DNA from: CAZYFH01 sp965249175
Lineage (GTDB): Bacteria > Acidobacteriota > Vicinamibacteria > Vicinamibacterales > UBA8438
Direction: 5' to 3'
NCBI GenBank assembly: GCA_965249175.1
Contig: OZ252227.1
Coordinates: 1,736,001-1,800,000 of the forward strand
DNA: 64,000 nt
This document shows, piece after piece, positions 24,526 through 33,170 of the stretch. The position numbers and the translations under genes were made by a program. The notes under the pieces were generated by a model. That model searched no databases and was not told where the DNA came from. It worked only from the letters and a program-made list of their open reading frames with translations. The number at the start of each line of letters is the position of its first letter. Within the stretch, counting starts at the first letter, position 1.

Positions 24526-25946
24526 GCTAATCTTAGTTGAAAATTGAAACGGCTCCAGACCCTGTGGTGTGATGACGTTGCAAAAGACGGACATCACCCC
24601 ACGAGAGAGAGGAGCCACGATGAGTGTCCTACGTGCTGTCAGGAAGCGCAAGAAAGTTCGCAAGCTGGGCTCGGTCAACATCATTCACCGCGAGGCCTAC
24701 GCGGATCTGGAGCTGGACGCGAAGGTGGAGCTGATCCGCTCGCTGGTTCCCCTGGGCCTGATGCATGTGCAGGAGTTGCTCGACCAGGAGGTGACGGCGC
24801 TGGCGAGCGAGCGCTACGTCCGGAAGGACGCGTCGGTCGGTGGACGCCGTCACGGCAGTAACCCTGGGACGGTGGGTCTCGCGGGGCAGCGCGTGCCGAT
24901 TCGCGTGCCCCGGATTCGTCGCCTCGCAGGGAGCGAGATTCCGCTGCGGTCGTATGCGGCGTTGCATGACGACCGCGAGGTGGACGACGCGCTGCTGCGA
25001 CGGGTGCTCTACGGGATCTCGTGCCGCAACTACGCGGCGGCCGCGGCGGCGATTCCCGGGGCGATCGGGCTGTCGAGTTCGACGGTGTCCCGGGGGTTCA
25101 TCCAGGCCAGCGCGGCGCAGCTACGGGCGTTCCAGGAGCGGGACCTATCCGATGAGGACGTGGTGGCCGTGTTCCTGGACGGCAAGACGTTCGCTGACGC
25201 GACGATGGTCATCGCGCTAGGCATCACGCTGTCTGGGGAGAAACGCTTCCTGGGCTTCGTCGAAACGGACACGGAGAACGCGACGGTGCTCACACCGTTC
25301 CTGCGGTCGTTGGTCGAGCGGGGCCTCGACCTCTCCCAGGGTGTGCTGGTCATCCTCGATGGCGGCAAGGGGCTCCGCACGGCCGTCCGGAAGGCCTTCC
25401 GGGGCCGGGCCCTGGTCCAACGGTGCCAGTGGCACAAGCGCGAGAACGTGGTGAGCTACCTGGCCAAGCACGAGCAGGCGGTGTGGCGTCAGCGTCTCCA
25501 GCGAGCGTACAACCGGCCGGACTACGACGAGGCCCTCGGTGCGCTCGAGACGCTCCACGGCGAGTTGGACGAGCGGAACCAGTCGGCGGCTGACAGCTTG
25601 GCGGAAGGCCTGGACGAAACCCTGACGTGACATCGATTGGGCGTGTACGGAGTGCTGGGCCGGTCGCTGAAGACGACGAACTGTCTGGAGTCGGTCAATG
25701 CGCTGGTCGAGGAACGCTGCGCGAAGGTAGATCACTGGCAGAGCTCGAGCCAACGCCACCGCTGGCTGGCGACCGCCCTCCTGGACATCGAACCGCGCTT
25801 ACGAAGGGTGAGGGGCTACCGCCACCTTCCCACGCTTCGGGCCGCATTGAAGCGAGAACTGAAGATCGACACGACGACGTCGAAGAAGCAGGCCGCGTAA
25901 GCCATCGGGAGCCGTGGAGAGTTTCAACTAAGAATGGGCTTGACTC
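24518..25946 (+). mobile_element. IS256-family element, copy A (inside the integrase gene)
   Basis: 1429 bp, ends GAGGGTGAGC and (reverse strand) GAGTCAAGCC, sharing an inner CTTAGTTGAAA block. Flanked by the 8-bp duplication GACGGCGG (24510-24517 and 25947-25954). Nearly identical to copy B at 43507-44926, apart from a 9-bp difference and a base change that makes a stop codon. Confidence 0.93.
24620..25900 (+). pseudogene. IS256-family transposase, interrupted by an in-frame TGA
   Basis: The same product as at 43609 but with TGA at 25628-25630 where copy B has TTA (Leu), just before HRLGVYGVLGRSLKTTNCLE. The truncated product keeps the two Asp motifs (VAVFLDGKTF, LVILDGGKGLRTAV) but loses the catalytic Glu in TTNCLESVNALVEERC. 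Copy A keeps nine bases (a second CGCTC repeat unit plus spacer, near 25552) that copy B lacks. So copy A cannot move itself but could be mobilised by copy B. Confidence 0.88.
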
Positions 25947-25998
25947 GACGGCGGGCCATCTGCATCACACGTTGAAGAAACTGGAGAAATCCCGAAAA

Positions 25999-26018
25999 CG
26001 TCGCACAAACGTCGCACA
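25999..26018 (+). other. Paired CGTCGCACA repeats at the right island end
   Basis: CGTCGCACA occurs at 25999-26007 and 26010-26018, 80-100 bases from the tRNA 3' end and inside the ancestral integrase coding tail (RTNVAQRP). The left end has the same pair at 6250-6267. Candidate integrase arm-type sites; the overlap with the integrase 3' end would tie gene and site together. Confidence 0.45.
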
Positions 26019-26099
26019 AAGACCGTCGGAAAAAGAATCGGTTGACTCCGAGACGACTTAGAGCCAGCCGGAACCCCTTGCCGGTTCAAGGAGTTAAAG

Positions 26100-26176
26100 T
26101 GGTCGGGGCGCCCGGATTTGAACCGAGGACTTCCTGCTCCCAAAGCAGGCGCGCTACCAGGCTGCGCCACGCCCCG
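26100..26176 (-). tRNA. tRNA-Pro (anticodon TGG)
   Basis: Read on the minus strand: acceptor CGGGGCG pairs with CGCCCCG, D arm GCGCAGCCTGGTAGCGC, anticodon stem CCTGC/GCAGG with loop TTTGGGA, T arm with GGTTCAAATCC, discriminator A and encoded CCA. All stems pair. The gene is intact, and its 3' half is duplicated at 6111-6154, making it the attachment site of the island. Confidence 0.97.
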
Positions 26177-26270
26177 TCCTCCAGTCAGAATACTTGGTTC
26201 CCCAAGTCCTTGCCTGCAACTGGTTCCAGGTCCATCATGGGCGTACTTGGATGAGCGCGAGGAGGATCAG

Positions 26271-27305
26271 ATGAGCCATCGATGTCTCGCTGCGTTGTTT
26301 TCCGTGATCGCGGTCACCGCGTTGTCAGCCATTCCTGTCGCGGCGCAGACCGCTCCGCAGACCCCGTGGGGCCATCCGGATCTCCAGGGCGTGTGGGACT
26401 ACCGCACCCTCACACCCCTCCAACGGCCCGAGGAGTTAGGAGATAAGGAGTTTCTGACAGAGGAAGAGGCGGCGACCCTCGAACGACGCACCTTGGATAG
26501 AGAGGCAGAGCTGTTGAATCGCCCCGCGGTGAGAACCAGGGCGGGTGCCAACGTTGACGTTGGGGAAGAGGGGGCGCTTGGCGCGTACAACAACCTCTGG
26601 CTCGACCGAGGGACCACCGCAATCGGGACGAGGCGCACGTCGCTGATCGTGGACCCGCCTGATGGGCGACTGCCTCCCTTGACGGCGGAGGCGCAGCGCC
26701 TCGCCGAGTCGCCCGAAGCTCAGCGCATTGCGCTCGTGCGCCGTGGAGCACGTCCTGCCGCCATCTGGGCAGACCTCGACGCCGGGGATCGGTGCATCCA
26801 GCACGCCAAGGCCGGCCCGCCCATCAGCACGGGTGGCTACAACAACAACATCCAGCTGTTTCAGACCCCTGACTACGTCGCCATCCTCAACGAGCAAAAC
26901 CATGATGTGCGCGTCGTGCCGCTGGATGGGCGACGGCACGTGAGGCCCCAGATTCAGCAGTGGATGGGCGACTCGCGCGGCCACTGGGAAGGCGACACGC
27001 TCGTCGTGGAAACCATCCACTTCAACGGAAAACACGACCAGATCGGGCGGCCACTGCTAAGTACCGGCGAGCACCTGTCGCTGGTCGAACGCTTCACGCG
27101 CACCGGTCCAGAGGCATTGCTCTACGAATACACGGTCACCGATCCCACGATCTGGACGACGTCATGGACTGCGCAGTACCCCATGAAACAGAACCCAGAC
27201 TTGATCTACGAATTCGCGTGCCACGAGGGGAACTACGGTATGACCAACATGCTCGCCGGGTCCCGCGCGGAGGAGAAGGCCGCTGCACAAGCCGCAAAAG
27301 AATGA
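26271..27305 (+). CDS. Secreted acidobacterial protein, paralogue family member 1
   Basis: 344 residues from ATG 26271 (GAGGAGG site). Signal peptide CLAALFSVIAVTALSAIPVA ending at AAQ. Conserved blocks: HPDLQGVWDYRTLTPLQRPE, LWLDRGTTAIGTRRTSLIVD, NNIQLFQTPDYVAIL, GDSRGHWEGDTLVVETIHFN, and the end YEFACHEGNYGM. Two paralogues are in this window (31440 and 58316). The family is common in Acidobacteria and some proteobacteria and remains uncharacterised; the Trp/His/Glu-rich blocks suggest a beta-rich extracellular domain. The first codons (MSHRCLA) and upstream bases are shared with the 31440 gene. Confidence 0.82.
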   Translation: MSHRCLAALFSVIAVTALSAIPVAAQTAPQTPWGHPDLQGVWDYRTLTPLQRPEELGDKEFLTEEEAATLERRTLDREAELLNRPAVRTRAGANVDVGEEGALGAYNNLWLDRGTTAIGTRRTSLIVDPPDGRLPPLTAEAQRLAESPEAQRIALVRRGARPAAIWADLDAGDRCIQHAKAGPPISTGGYNNNIQLFQTPDYVAILNEQNHDVRVVPLDGRRHVRPQIQQWMGDSRGHWEGDTLVVETIHFNGKHDQIGRPLLSTGEHLSLVERFTRTGPEALLYEYTVTDPTIWTTSWTAQYPMKQNPDLIYEFACHEGNYGMTNMLAGSRAEEKAAAQAAKE

Positions 27306-27349
27306 TTGGTGCACTGCTCAATCTGGCACGGCGGAAAGCCAAACTGCGA

Positions 27350-27547
27350 CTACCGATTATTGGGCTTCTTCCTGGACAGGCCCACGCCGATCACCAGGAA
27401 CACGAACCACACCACATAGAGCGGGAACCACGCAGACCACCACGCGTCGCCACCAACCCCTAGGACGTACCGATTGAACAGGTTGAGAACCAGGGAGATC
27501 GACAGGCCGGTCGAGCCCATGAGGACGAACGGGTGTTTCTTTGCCAT
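27350..27547 (-). CDS. Small membrane protein, two helices
   Basis: 65 residues from ATG 27547, MAKKHPFVLMGSTGLSISLV. Two hydrophobic segments (residues ~8-25 and ~38-58, PLYVVWFVFLVIGVGLS) with a basic tail KKPNN. No known family. It converges on the secreted protein gene. Possibly a small envelope protein; function unknown. Confidence 0.55.
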   Translation of the reverse strand: MAKKHPFVLMGSTGLSISLVLNLFNRYVLGVGGDAWWSAWFPLYVVWFVFLVIGVGLSRKKPNNR

Positions 27548-27687
27548 ATGAGGTCACTCGTCTGATATCGGTCGCGTAGAGAGGCCCGGAGTAGGTAGAC
27601 GGCATCGAGACGGCCGGCATCCCGAGACCCAAAGTCGCCGTGGTATGCGCGCGGCGACGTCACCAATCGGTAGTGTCCTACAGGACA

Positions 27688-28383
27688 CTAGGTTGGGCGT
27701 TCGATACCCAACAGCATGAAGACCAGGAGCGGGAAGTCCGATGTGAAGTGCGCCACGATGAGGCCAAGGAGGTTCCGCCGCCACAGAAACAGTCCGGAGT
27801 AGAGAAGACCTGCGGCTGTCGAAGCGACGACCAGGTTGAGTCCACCCCACCAATGCATCGCCCCGAAGGCGATCGACGACATCAGCACGGCTGCCGTTAC
27901 GCCCACGTGCTTCCTCAGCACGGTGATTGCATAGCCGCGCCACACAACTTCTTCGATTGGAGCGAACGCTGAGAGCAAGGCGAATCCGTAAAGCAGGGCT
28001 CCCCATCGGGGCATAAGCCCTGGCGGGGTTGAGGCCGGAATGATGGGCTCCAGAACCGTGAACAGCACGGCAGCGAACACGAGGATCCCCACCCCAAGTA
28101 GGACACCGAGGAGTCCTTCGCGCACCCACCCTCGGCTCGTCAACCCGATGTCGCCGAACGTCCTTCCGGACCGAGACAGCGATCGGATGACCACAAAGAG
28201 GATGAGGTACTGACTGGGTGCACCCGTCAGAAACGCAAATTTCTGATGGGTGGAAAACGAAACTCCGCTCAACAGAAAGAGCACCGGTTGGGTCAGTGGT
28301 ACAGCGGCGAGCACGAGAAGTACGGTTCGCACCTCCGATCGCACTACCGTCTCTCGACCTCCCGGATAACCCCTCGGAATCAC
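27688..28383 (-). CDS. CPBP-family intramembrane protease (CAAX/Abi type)
   Basis: 231 residues from GTG 28383; a second GTG about 12 codons later is also possible. Six or so membrane helices. The three CPBP motifs are present: EEVVWRGYAI (EExxxR), FGAMHWWGG (FxxxH-like) and the distal AHFTSDF. These intramembrane metalloproteases process prenylated or short membrane peptides; bacterial substrates are mostly unknown. The start abuts the stop of the upstream gene (TAG then GTG), so the two are coupled. Confidence 0.85.
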   Translation of the reverse strand: MIPRGYPGGRETVVRSEVRTVLLVLAAVPLTQPVLFLLSGVSFSTHQKFAFLTGAPSQYLILFVVIRSLSRSGRTFGDIGLTSRGWVREGLLGVLLGVGILVFAAVLFTVLEPIIPASTPPGLMPRWGALLYGFALLSAFAPIEEVVWRGYAITVLRKHVGVTAAVLMSSIAFGAMHWWGGLNLVVASTAAGLLYSGLFLWRRNLLGLIVAHFTSDFPLLVFMLLGIERPT

Positions 28384-28944
28384 CTACGACGTCGAATGAA
28401 CCGTCAGCTCGACGGCGTCGATGTCGACCGTGTTGGCGTTCTGAGTGAGTCGTACGCCGACGGCTCCGGCACTGAAATCGGCGGCACTGAGGGTGCTGCC
28501 CCACATGTCGGTGTCGCTGCCCACGCTCGTAAACGTGGTGCCGGCGCACCCGGTGGCACCGGACACCGAGGCGATGGATGTCGAATTGCCGATGAGCACC
28601 CCGCCGTCGGTCAACTGAACGGTGTTGACGCCGCCCGGGCTTTTGTATTTGACGCGAAGCAGAACGCCGACCACCGTCGCGCCCGCGGGAAGCGTGAACG
28701 GCGGAAAGGTGAAATGGGCCCACGAACCGGCGATGACACCGCCCGTACAGTTGCTGTTGGGTGGCCCAAGCGGGTTGGCGTTTGGCGGAAACGGTGTCCA
28801 ATCCGCATTGTTCTTCACTGACCAACCGGACGCGTATTGCGCTTCCGACGATGCTTCCGCCGGCCCGCTCGACCCCCGTGTGAACCACCACCACAGGAAG
28901 AGCAGGAGCAGGATGAAGAGGATGATGATCGCAGCGATGCTCAT
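28384..28944 (-). CDS. Membrane-anchored extracytoplasmic protein
   Basis: 186 residues from ATG 28944. One N-terminal helix, AAIIILFILLLLFLWWWFT, then a short linker and a domain of about 140 residues with a beta-sandwich feel: WAHFTFPPFTLPAGATVVGV, VNTVQLTDGGVLIGNS and GVRLTQNANTVDIDAVELTV. The last segment resembles the lectin-like or jelly-roll domains of surface proteins. Two cysteines (NCTGG, GCAGT) may pair. Coupled to the CPBP protease downstream, which might act on it; that link is inference. Confidence 0.65.
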   Translation of the reverse strand: MSIAAIIILFILLLLFLWWWFTRGSSGPAEASSEAQYASGWSVKNNADWTPFPPNANPLGPPNSNCTGGVIAGSWAHFTFPPFTLPAGATVVGVLLRVKYKSPGGVNTVQLTDGGVLIGNSTSIASVSGATGCAGTTFTSVGSDTDMWGSTLSAADFSAGAVGVRLTQNANTVDIDAVELTVHSTS

Positions 28945-29078
28945 GTCGTTACCCGTACCGAGGCCGAAACCAAGACCATCCACGGTCGATTCCGTGCGCG
29001 TCGTTGCGCATCGATCTTCCGTGCCGTGGGGTCCACAATAGCAAATCGCGTCTCACGCCACCACGTCGTCGCAGTCGG

Positions 29079-30482
29079 TCATGTCCCCTGTTCGACGCTG
29101 CTCGTGTCGGCGTCGCGCCGGCACAGCTTGTCGGTCACCCCGGCGGTGAAGAGGTCGCCGCAGACGTTCACCGCGCTACGCGACATATCCAGCAAACGAT
29201 CCATCGGCAGGATGATACCGATCACGCCCGGCGGAATACCGAACAGCGTGAGCACATCCTGAATCACCTTCACGCTGCCGCCAGGGACGCCGGGGGTGCC
29301 GACCGAGTACAGCACGATCAACGCGGCGATGCTGACGAGCGTGCCGACCGTCACGGTGACGCCGGCGGACTCGCCGAACAGCGAAATCAGGAACACGATC
29401 GCCATGACCTGATACACGCTGGTGCCGTCCATGTTGACGGTGGCGCCCAGCGGCACAGTGGTGCGGGCGATCTCCGGGGCGACGCCAAAGTTTTCCTCGG
29501 CGGCCTTCATCGTGTAGGGCATCGCGACCGACGAACTGGCGGTGGAAAAGGTAATGAGCACCGGCTCACGCACGGCGCGCGCAATCTGCCGCAGCGTCAT
29601 CCCGCGCATCACCTTGGTTGCCGCAGCGTAGAGGATCATCGGCGTGAGCAGGCCGATGTAGATCGCCAGCGCGAAACCGATCATGGCGAACATGGCCGTC
29701 ACGCTCCGCTGCTTGACGATCGCGTCGAACATGAAACCAAACGTCGCGAACGGCACCAGGATCATGGTCCACGACAGCAGCCGGAGAAACAGGCCCATGC
29801 CGTATTCGGCCATCCGCACCGCAAGTCTGGCCCCCTCGACCATCGCGCCCTCCGCCATGTTGAGGATGGCCATGGTGCCCACCCCGACCGCGACCGCGAT
29901 CGTGATGATCTGGAGCAGGTTGCCCTCCAGGAACGGGTTGATGAGGTTGCCCCGCGGGATCATCTCGCGGAGGATGGCCATCGCGCCCGGCGGGCCGGTC
30001 GTCACCGGCAGCTCACCCGCCGATGCCACCGTGGCCGCGACGAGTCTGGCGTCCACCATCGCGGTGGCGAGCGGCATCAGCACCGAGGCCAGCACCGCGC
30101 CGACGGTGACCGCCAATACCGTCGTGCAGGCATACGTGGCGATGGCGGTGAGCCCGACGCGCCTCACCGCACCCAGATCGCTGTTGCTCACGATGCCGAC
30201 GAATACCGACAGCGCCACGACCGGAGGGACCAGCAGGTTGATGAAGATCAGGAACACGGTCCCGAACCTCAGCGTCACCCCGTTGAGCGCCGTCGCCGCT
30301 CGTGGGAACAGCCCCAGATCGAACGCCAGAAATCCCACCAGTGGCGCCAGCGCCATCGCGATCAGCGCCTGCTTCCACAGCTGGGCGGCGAGCATCCAGC
30401 GCACCAGCACGAAGAGCTGCTCCGGAAAACCACCAACCACACCCGCGAGGGGGTTGTCGCGCTTCTCACGCATTGCGGTCAA
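29079..30482 (-). CDS. Dicarboxylate/amino acid:cation symporter (DAACS/SDF family)
   Basis: 467 residues, about eight membrane helices plus two re-entrant loops. The serine-rich hairpin TFSTASSSVAMPYTMKA and the NMDGTSVYQVMAIVFL motif identify the GltP/DctA/SDF family, which imports glutamate, aspartate or C4-dicarboxylates with Na or H. Further family segments are PGVPGGSVKVIQDVL and GIILPMDRLLDMSRSAVNVC. Substrate cannot be fixed from motifs alone. Single-gene unit, with a free region upstream (30483-30577) facing the GIN-domain gene. Confidence 0.92.
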   Translation of the reverse strand: MTAMREKRDNPLAGVVGGFPEQLFVLVRWMLAAQLWKQALIAMALAPLVGFLAFDLGLFPRAATALNGVTLRFGTVFLIFINLLVPPVVALSVFVGIVSNSDLGAVRRVGLTAIATYACTTVLAVTVGAVLASVLMPLATAMVDARLVAATVASAGELPVTTGPPGAMAILREMIPRGNLINPFLEGNLLQIITIAVAVGVGTMAILNMAEGAMVEGARLAVRMAEYGMGLFLRLLSWTMILVPFATFGFMFDAIVKQRSVTAMFAMIGFALAIYIGLLTPMILYAAATKVMRGMTLRQIARAVREPVLITFSTASSSVAMPYTMKAAEENFGVAPEIARTTVPLGATVNMDGTSVYQVMAIVFLISLFGESAGVTVTVGTLVSIAALIVLYSVGTPGVPGGSVKVIQDVLTLFGIPPGVIGIILPMDRLLDMSRSAVNVCGDLFTAGVTDKLCRRDADTSSVEQGT

Positions 30483-30577
30483 CTGACGTCCACGGAGGGA
30501 GGGCCATCGAAGGGAGTGATCATACAGGCGGCATCATCGTGAGAACCGGACAGCCGACGGTTCCGTATACACCAGCG

Positions 30578-31315
30578 ATGAAGGCCCACTCCCCGCTCCG
30601 CCTGCTGCCGGTTCTGTTCGCCATCGCCCTGCACGGCTGCGTGGACATCATCCTCGATCAGGAGAGCGTCTACGGGTCGGGAACGATCGGCGAGGAGACC
30701 TACACGTTCACCGATCTGGCCGGTGTCCACCTGTCGACGCTCGGCGAGCTGGACATCCGTCTTGGGGATCGGGAGGAGCTCAGAATCGAAACCGACGACA
30801 ACCTGCTGCCCTATTTCGAGGCGGAGCAGGTCGGCGACGTCCTGAGAATCCGTGGCCGGCGAGGTGTCAGGCTGCGGCCGTCCGCAGAGGTCCGCTATAC
30901 CCTCACCGTGGGGTCCCTCGAGCATATCGCGCTCTCCAGCAGCGGGAACGCGCACGCGCCTGCACTATCGGCGGACCGCTTCGAGGTCGACATCACCAGC
31001 TCCGGCGACCTGTCGATGGAGCGCATCGACGCCGATGCACTCGACATCGGCATCAGTAGTTCCGGCAACGTCACGATTCATGACGGCGCGGTCGAGGAGC
31101 AGGACATCCGCATCAGCAGCTCTGGGGACTACGACGGCGAATCCGTGCGGAGTGGCCATGCCACCGCCCGGCTGAGCAGCAGCGGGAGCGCGCGGCTGTG
31201 GGTGGAGGAGTCGCTCGACGCGAGGCTGAGCAGCAGTGGATCCGTCTACTACGCCGGTGAGCCCCAGGTATCCGACAGCCGCAGCTCGTCCGGTCGCGTG
31301 CGGCGCATTCGCTGA
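30578..31315 (+). CDS. GIN-domain (DUF2807) lipoprotein
   Basis: 245 residues from ATG 30578. The N-terminus ends in LHGC, a plausible lipobox, so it is probably a lipoprotein. The body is a repetitive beta-helix typical of the putative auto-transporter adhesin head (GIN) domain: repeated SSSGN, TSSGDL, SSSGNV, SSSGDY, SSSGSA motifs every 20-25 residues. GIN proteins are cell-surface proteins of unknown function often found with anti-sigma or PspC genes. Stands alone here. Confidence 0.85.
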   Translation: MKAHSPLRLLPVLFAIALHGCVDIILDQESVYGSGTIGEETYTFTDLAGVHLSTLGELDIRLGDREELRIETDDNLLPYFEAEQVGDVLRIRGRRGVRLRPSAEVRYTLTVGSLEHIALSSSGNAHAPALSADRFEVDITSSGDLSMERIDADALDIGISSSGNVTIHDGAVEEQDIRISSSGDYDGESVRSGHATARLSSSGSARLWVEESLDARLSSSGSVYYAGEPQVSDSRSSSGRVRRIR

Positions 31316-31439
31316 CGGCCCCCCTCGTCAACCCTGATCCATCGCGGACAGCCCGGCCTATTGCGCTACGGCGCGACCAGGTCCATCATTGCCTAGGCCT
31401 ACATGGGCGACGGTCGGATGTCCGAATGAGGAGGGTCAG

Positions 31440-32447
31440 ATGAGCCATCGATGTCTCGCCGTGGTGTTGATCGTGATCGGCGTCGTGGCGCTTGCGCCGG
31501 TATCCGCAGCGGCTCAGTCCGCGAACACGACGGCCGCGACTCGGACGGCGTGGGGCGACCCCGCGCTACAGGGCATCTGGGACTTTCGCTCCATCACGCC
31601 GCTCCAGCGGCCCGAGGAGTTCTCGGACCGCGAGTTCCTGACCGCGGAAGAGGCAGCCAACCTCGAACAAGCGACCGCGGACCGAGAGGCTGAGCTACTG
31701 AATCGCCCGGCCCAACGGACCGAGGCCGGCGGCAACGTCGACCGCGGTGAGAACGGGGCGCTCGGCGCCTATAACGATTTCTGGCTGGACCGCGGGACCA
31801 CGACCCAGGGGAACCGGCGCACGTCGCTGATCGTGGACCCGCCAAACGGACGGATGCCGCCGGTCACGGCGGACGCCCAGCGGCGCCGGGACGCGCGCGC
31901 GGAGTATCGCCGGGAGCATCCCGCCGATTCGTGGGAGGATCGCGGCCTGAATGACCGGTGCATGTTCACCACCGGATTGCCGATGGTCCCGAGCGCATAC
32001 AACAACAACGCCCATGTGTTTCAGACGCCGGATCACGTCGCGATCCTCATCGAGATGACCCACACCCTGCGCGTCATCCCGCTGGACGGGCGTCCGAGAC
32101 GCGACGAGCCGATCCGGCAGTTCGTGGGGGATTCGCGCGGCCACTGGGAGGGCGACACCCTGGTTGTCGAGACGATGCATTTCAACCGGTTGACCGGCGT
32201 GCGGGGATCCACTCCCAACGCGCGTCTGGTCGAGCGCTTCACGAGGGTCGGCCCCGACACCCTCGACTACGCGTTCACGGTGGAGGATTCCGACACGTGG
32301 ACGAGCCCCTGGACGGCGCGGGTGGAGCTGATGCGGACCGACGAGCCGCTCTACGAGTATGCCTGCCACGAAGGGAACTACTCGATGGAGGGGATTCTCG
32401 CGGGTGCGCGTGCGGACGAGCGCGAGGCCGCCGAAGGCTCACGGTAG
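31440..32447 (+). CDS. Secreted acidobacterial protein, paralogue family member 2
   Basis: 335 residues from ATG 31440 (GAGGAGGG site). Signal peptide CLAVVLIVIGVVALAPVSAA. It matches the 26271 product throughout: DPALQGIWDFRSITPLQRPE, FWLDRGTTTQGNRRTSLIVD, AHVFQTPDHVAILIEM, GDSRGHWEGDTLVVETMHFN and YEYACHEGNYSM. The first seven residues and upstream bases (GTCCATCAT...) are also shared, so the two genes arose by duplication including their leader. Function unknown. Confidence 0.82.
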   Translation: MSHRCLAVVLIVIGVVALAPVSAAAQSANTTAATRTAWGDPALQGIWDFRSITPLQRPEEFSDREFLTAEEAANLEQATADREAELLNRPAQRTEAGGNVDRGENGALGAYNDFWLDRGTTTQGNRRTSLIVDPPNGRMPPVTADAQRRRDARAEYRREHPADSWEDRGLNDRCMFTTGLPMVPSAYNNNAHVFQTPDHVAILIEMTHTLRVIPLDGRPRRDEPIRQFVGDSRGHWEGDTLVVETMHFNRLTGVRGSTPNARLVERFTRVGPDTLDYAFTVEDSDTWTSPWTARVELMRTDEPLYEYACHEGNYSMEGILAGARADEREAAEGSR

Positions 32448-32489
32448 CCAAAGCGCGCACGGCGCGCGGGGGATTGGGCGAAGCCCCAT

Positions 32490-33170
32490 CTAATAAGTGA
32501 CGAGATAGTAACCGAGCTTGATGTACTCGTTGTTGACCGTGATCAGGCCGTCCTCGTGGCGCCACCAGTTCGTCGCGTCGAACGACGCGTACGGGGCCGG
32601 CGTCATCTGCAGGGTGTGGGGGGAGGCCTCGAACACCCGACCGAAGATCCAGCGCGCCCGCCGCGTATGGAACGCACTCGTCACGAGCGCGAGCGGTCCA
32701 TCGGCGCGTCGCTCGTCGAGGTAGCGCTTGACGGTCAGCGCCTCGTCATAGGTCGACGTGACGCCGTACTCCTCACCCAGAACCACGATGGCAGAGCGCG
32801 GTACCCCGTAGAGCTCCAGCGTCATGACGAGTATCTCGGTGTGGCTCGGGAGGGGCCTGGCTCGCTGCGCCTCGGTCATCCTCACGTGACACACGAGCAC
32901 GACCTGTGCGAGCCCCCGCTTGTAGAGCTCGGCAACCCGACGCGGGCGCTCTTCAGTGTCGCCTGCAAGCAATACCACGAACTCGGACGGCGTCAGCGCG
33001 TCCTCGACGACGAGGAACTCGGCCGCGGTTTGCAGAATGGCCGCGCGTGACACCCACAACGCCACAACGAGACCGGCGGCGACGGCTAGTCCAACCAGCA
33101 CGGTTCGACGTCGAAACGGATTGAACCTGCCGCGTGTGGAGGGACTCGTCGTCTTGGGCCTCGCTGTCAC
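32490..33170 (-). CDS. YdcF/SanA-like DUF218 protein
   Basis: 226 residues from GTG 33170, chosen because it overlaps the upstream stop by four bases (GTGA); a longer frame reaches 33215. One N-terminal helix (TVLVGLAVAAGLVVALWV) anchors a DUF218 domain: EFVVLLAGDTEERPRRVAEL, VVLVCHVRMTEAQRARPLPS, the GEEYGVTSTYDEALTVKRYL helix and LALVTSAFHTRRARWIFGRV. The family includes SanA and ElyC, linked to envelope integrity. Coupled to the flavodoxin-like reductase gene. Confidence 0.8.
   Translation of the reverse strand: MTARPKTTSPSTRGRFNPFRRRTVLVGLAVAAGLVVALWVSRAAILQTAAEFLVVEDALTPSEFVVLLAGDTEERPRRVAELYKRGLAQVVLVCHVRMTEAQRARPLPSHTEILVMTLELYGVPRSAIVVLGEEYGVTSTYDEALTVKRYLDERRADGPLALVTSAFHTRRARWIFGRVFEASPHTLQMTPAPYASFDATNWWRHEDGLITVNNEYIKLGYYLVTY

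Larger units (their letters stand above)
6111..26099. mobile_element. Putative tRNA-Pro-targeted genomic island (about 20 kb)
   Basis: The right boundary is the intact tRNA-Pro gene, whose 3' end faces left. The left boundary at 6111 is a second copy of the tRNA 3' half, matching over about 44 bases with a few mismatches. A tyrosine integrase gene lies beside the tRNA, the usual arrangement for islands integrating at tRNA 3' ends. The interior is rich in IS elements and broken genes, with phage-like small proteins near the integrase. The left fragment differs from the tRNA at the anticodon loop and T arm, so the event is probably old or the island copy came from a related donor. Several acquisition events may be layered here. 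Confidence 0.7.

Noticed and set aside
25628..25630. In-frame TGA in IS256 copy A as another selenocysteine codon
   Set aside because: The sister copy has TTA (Leu) at this position, it is not at a catalytic residue, and no SECIS-like stem follows. It is a nonsense mutation.
31087..31290. SSSG-rich repeats as a tandem DNA repeat or CRISPR
   Set aside because: They are protein-level repeats of a GIN beta-helix with variable DNA. No array of identical direct repeats with unique spacers is visible anywhere in the window.
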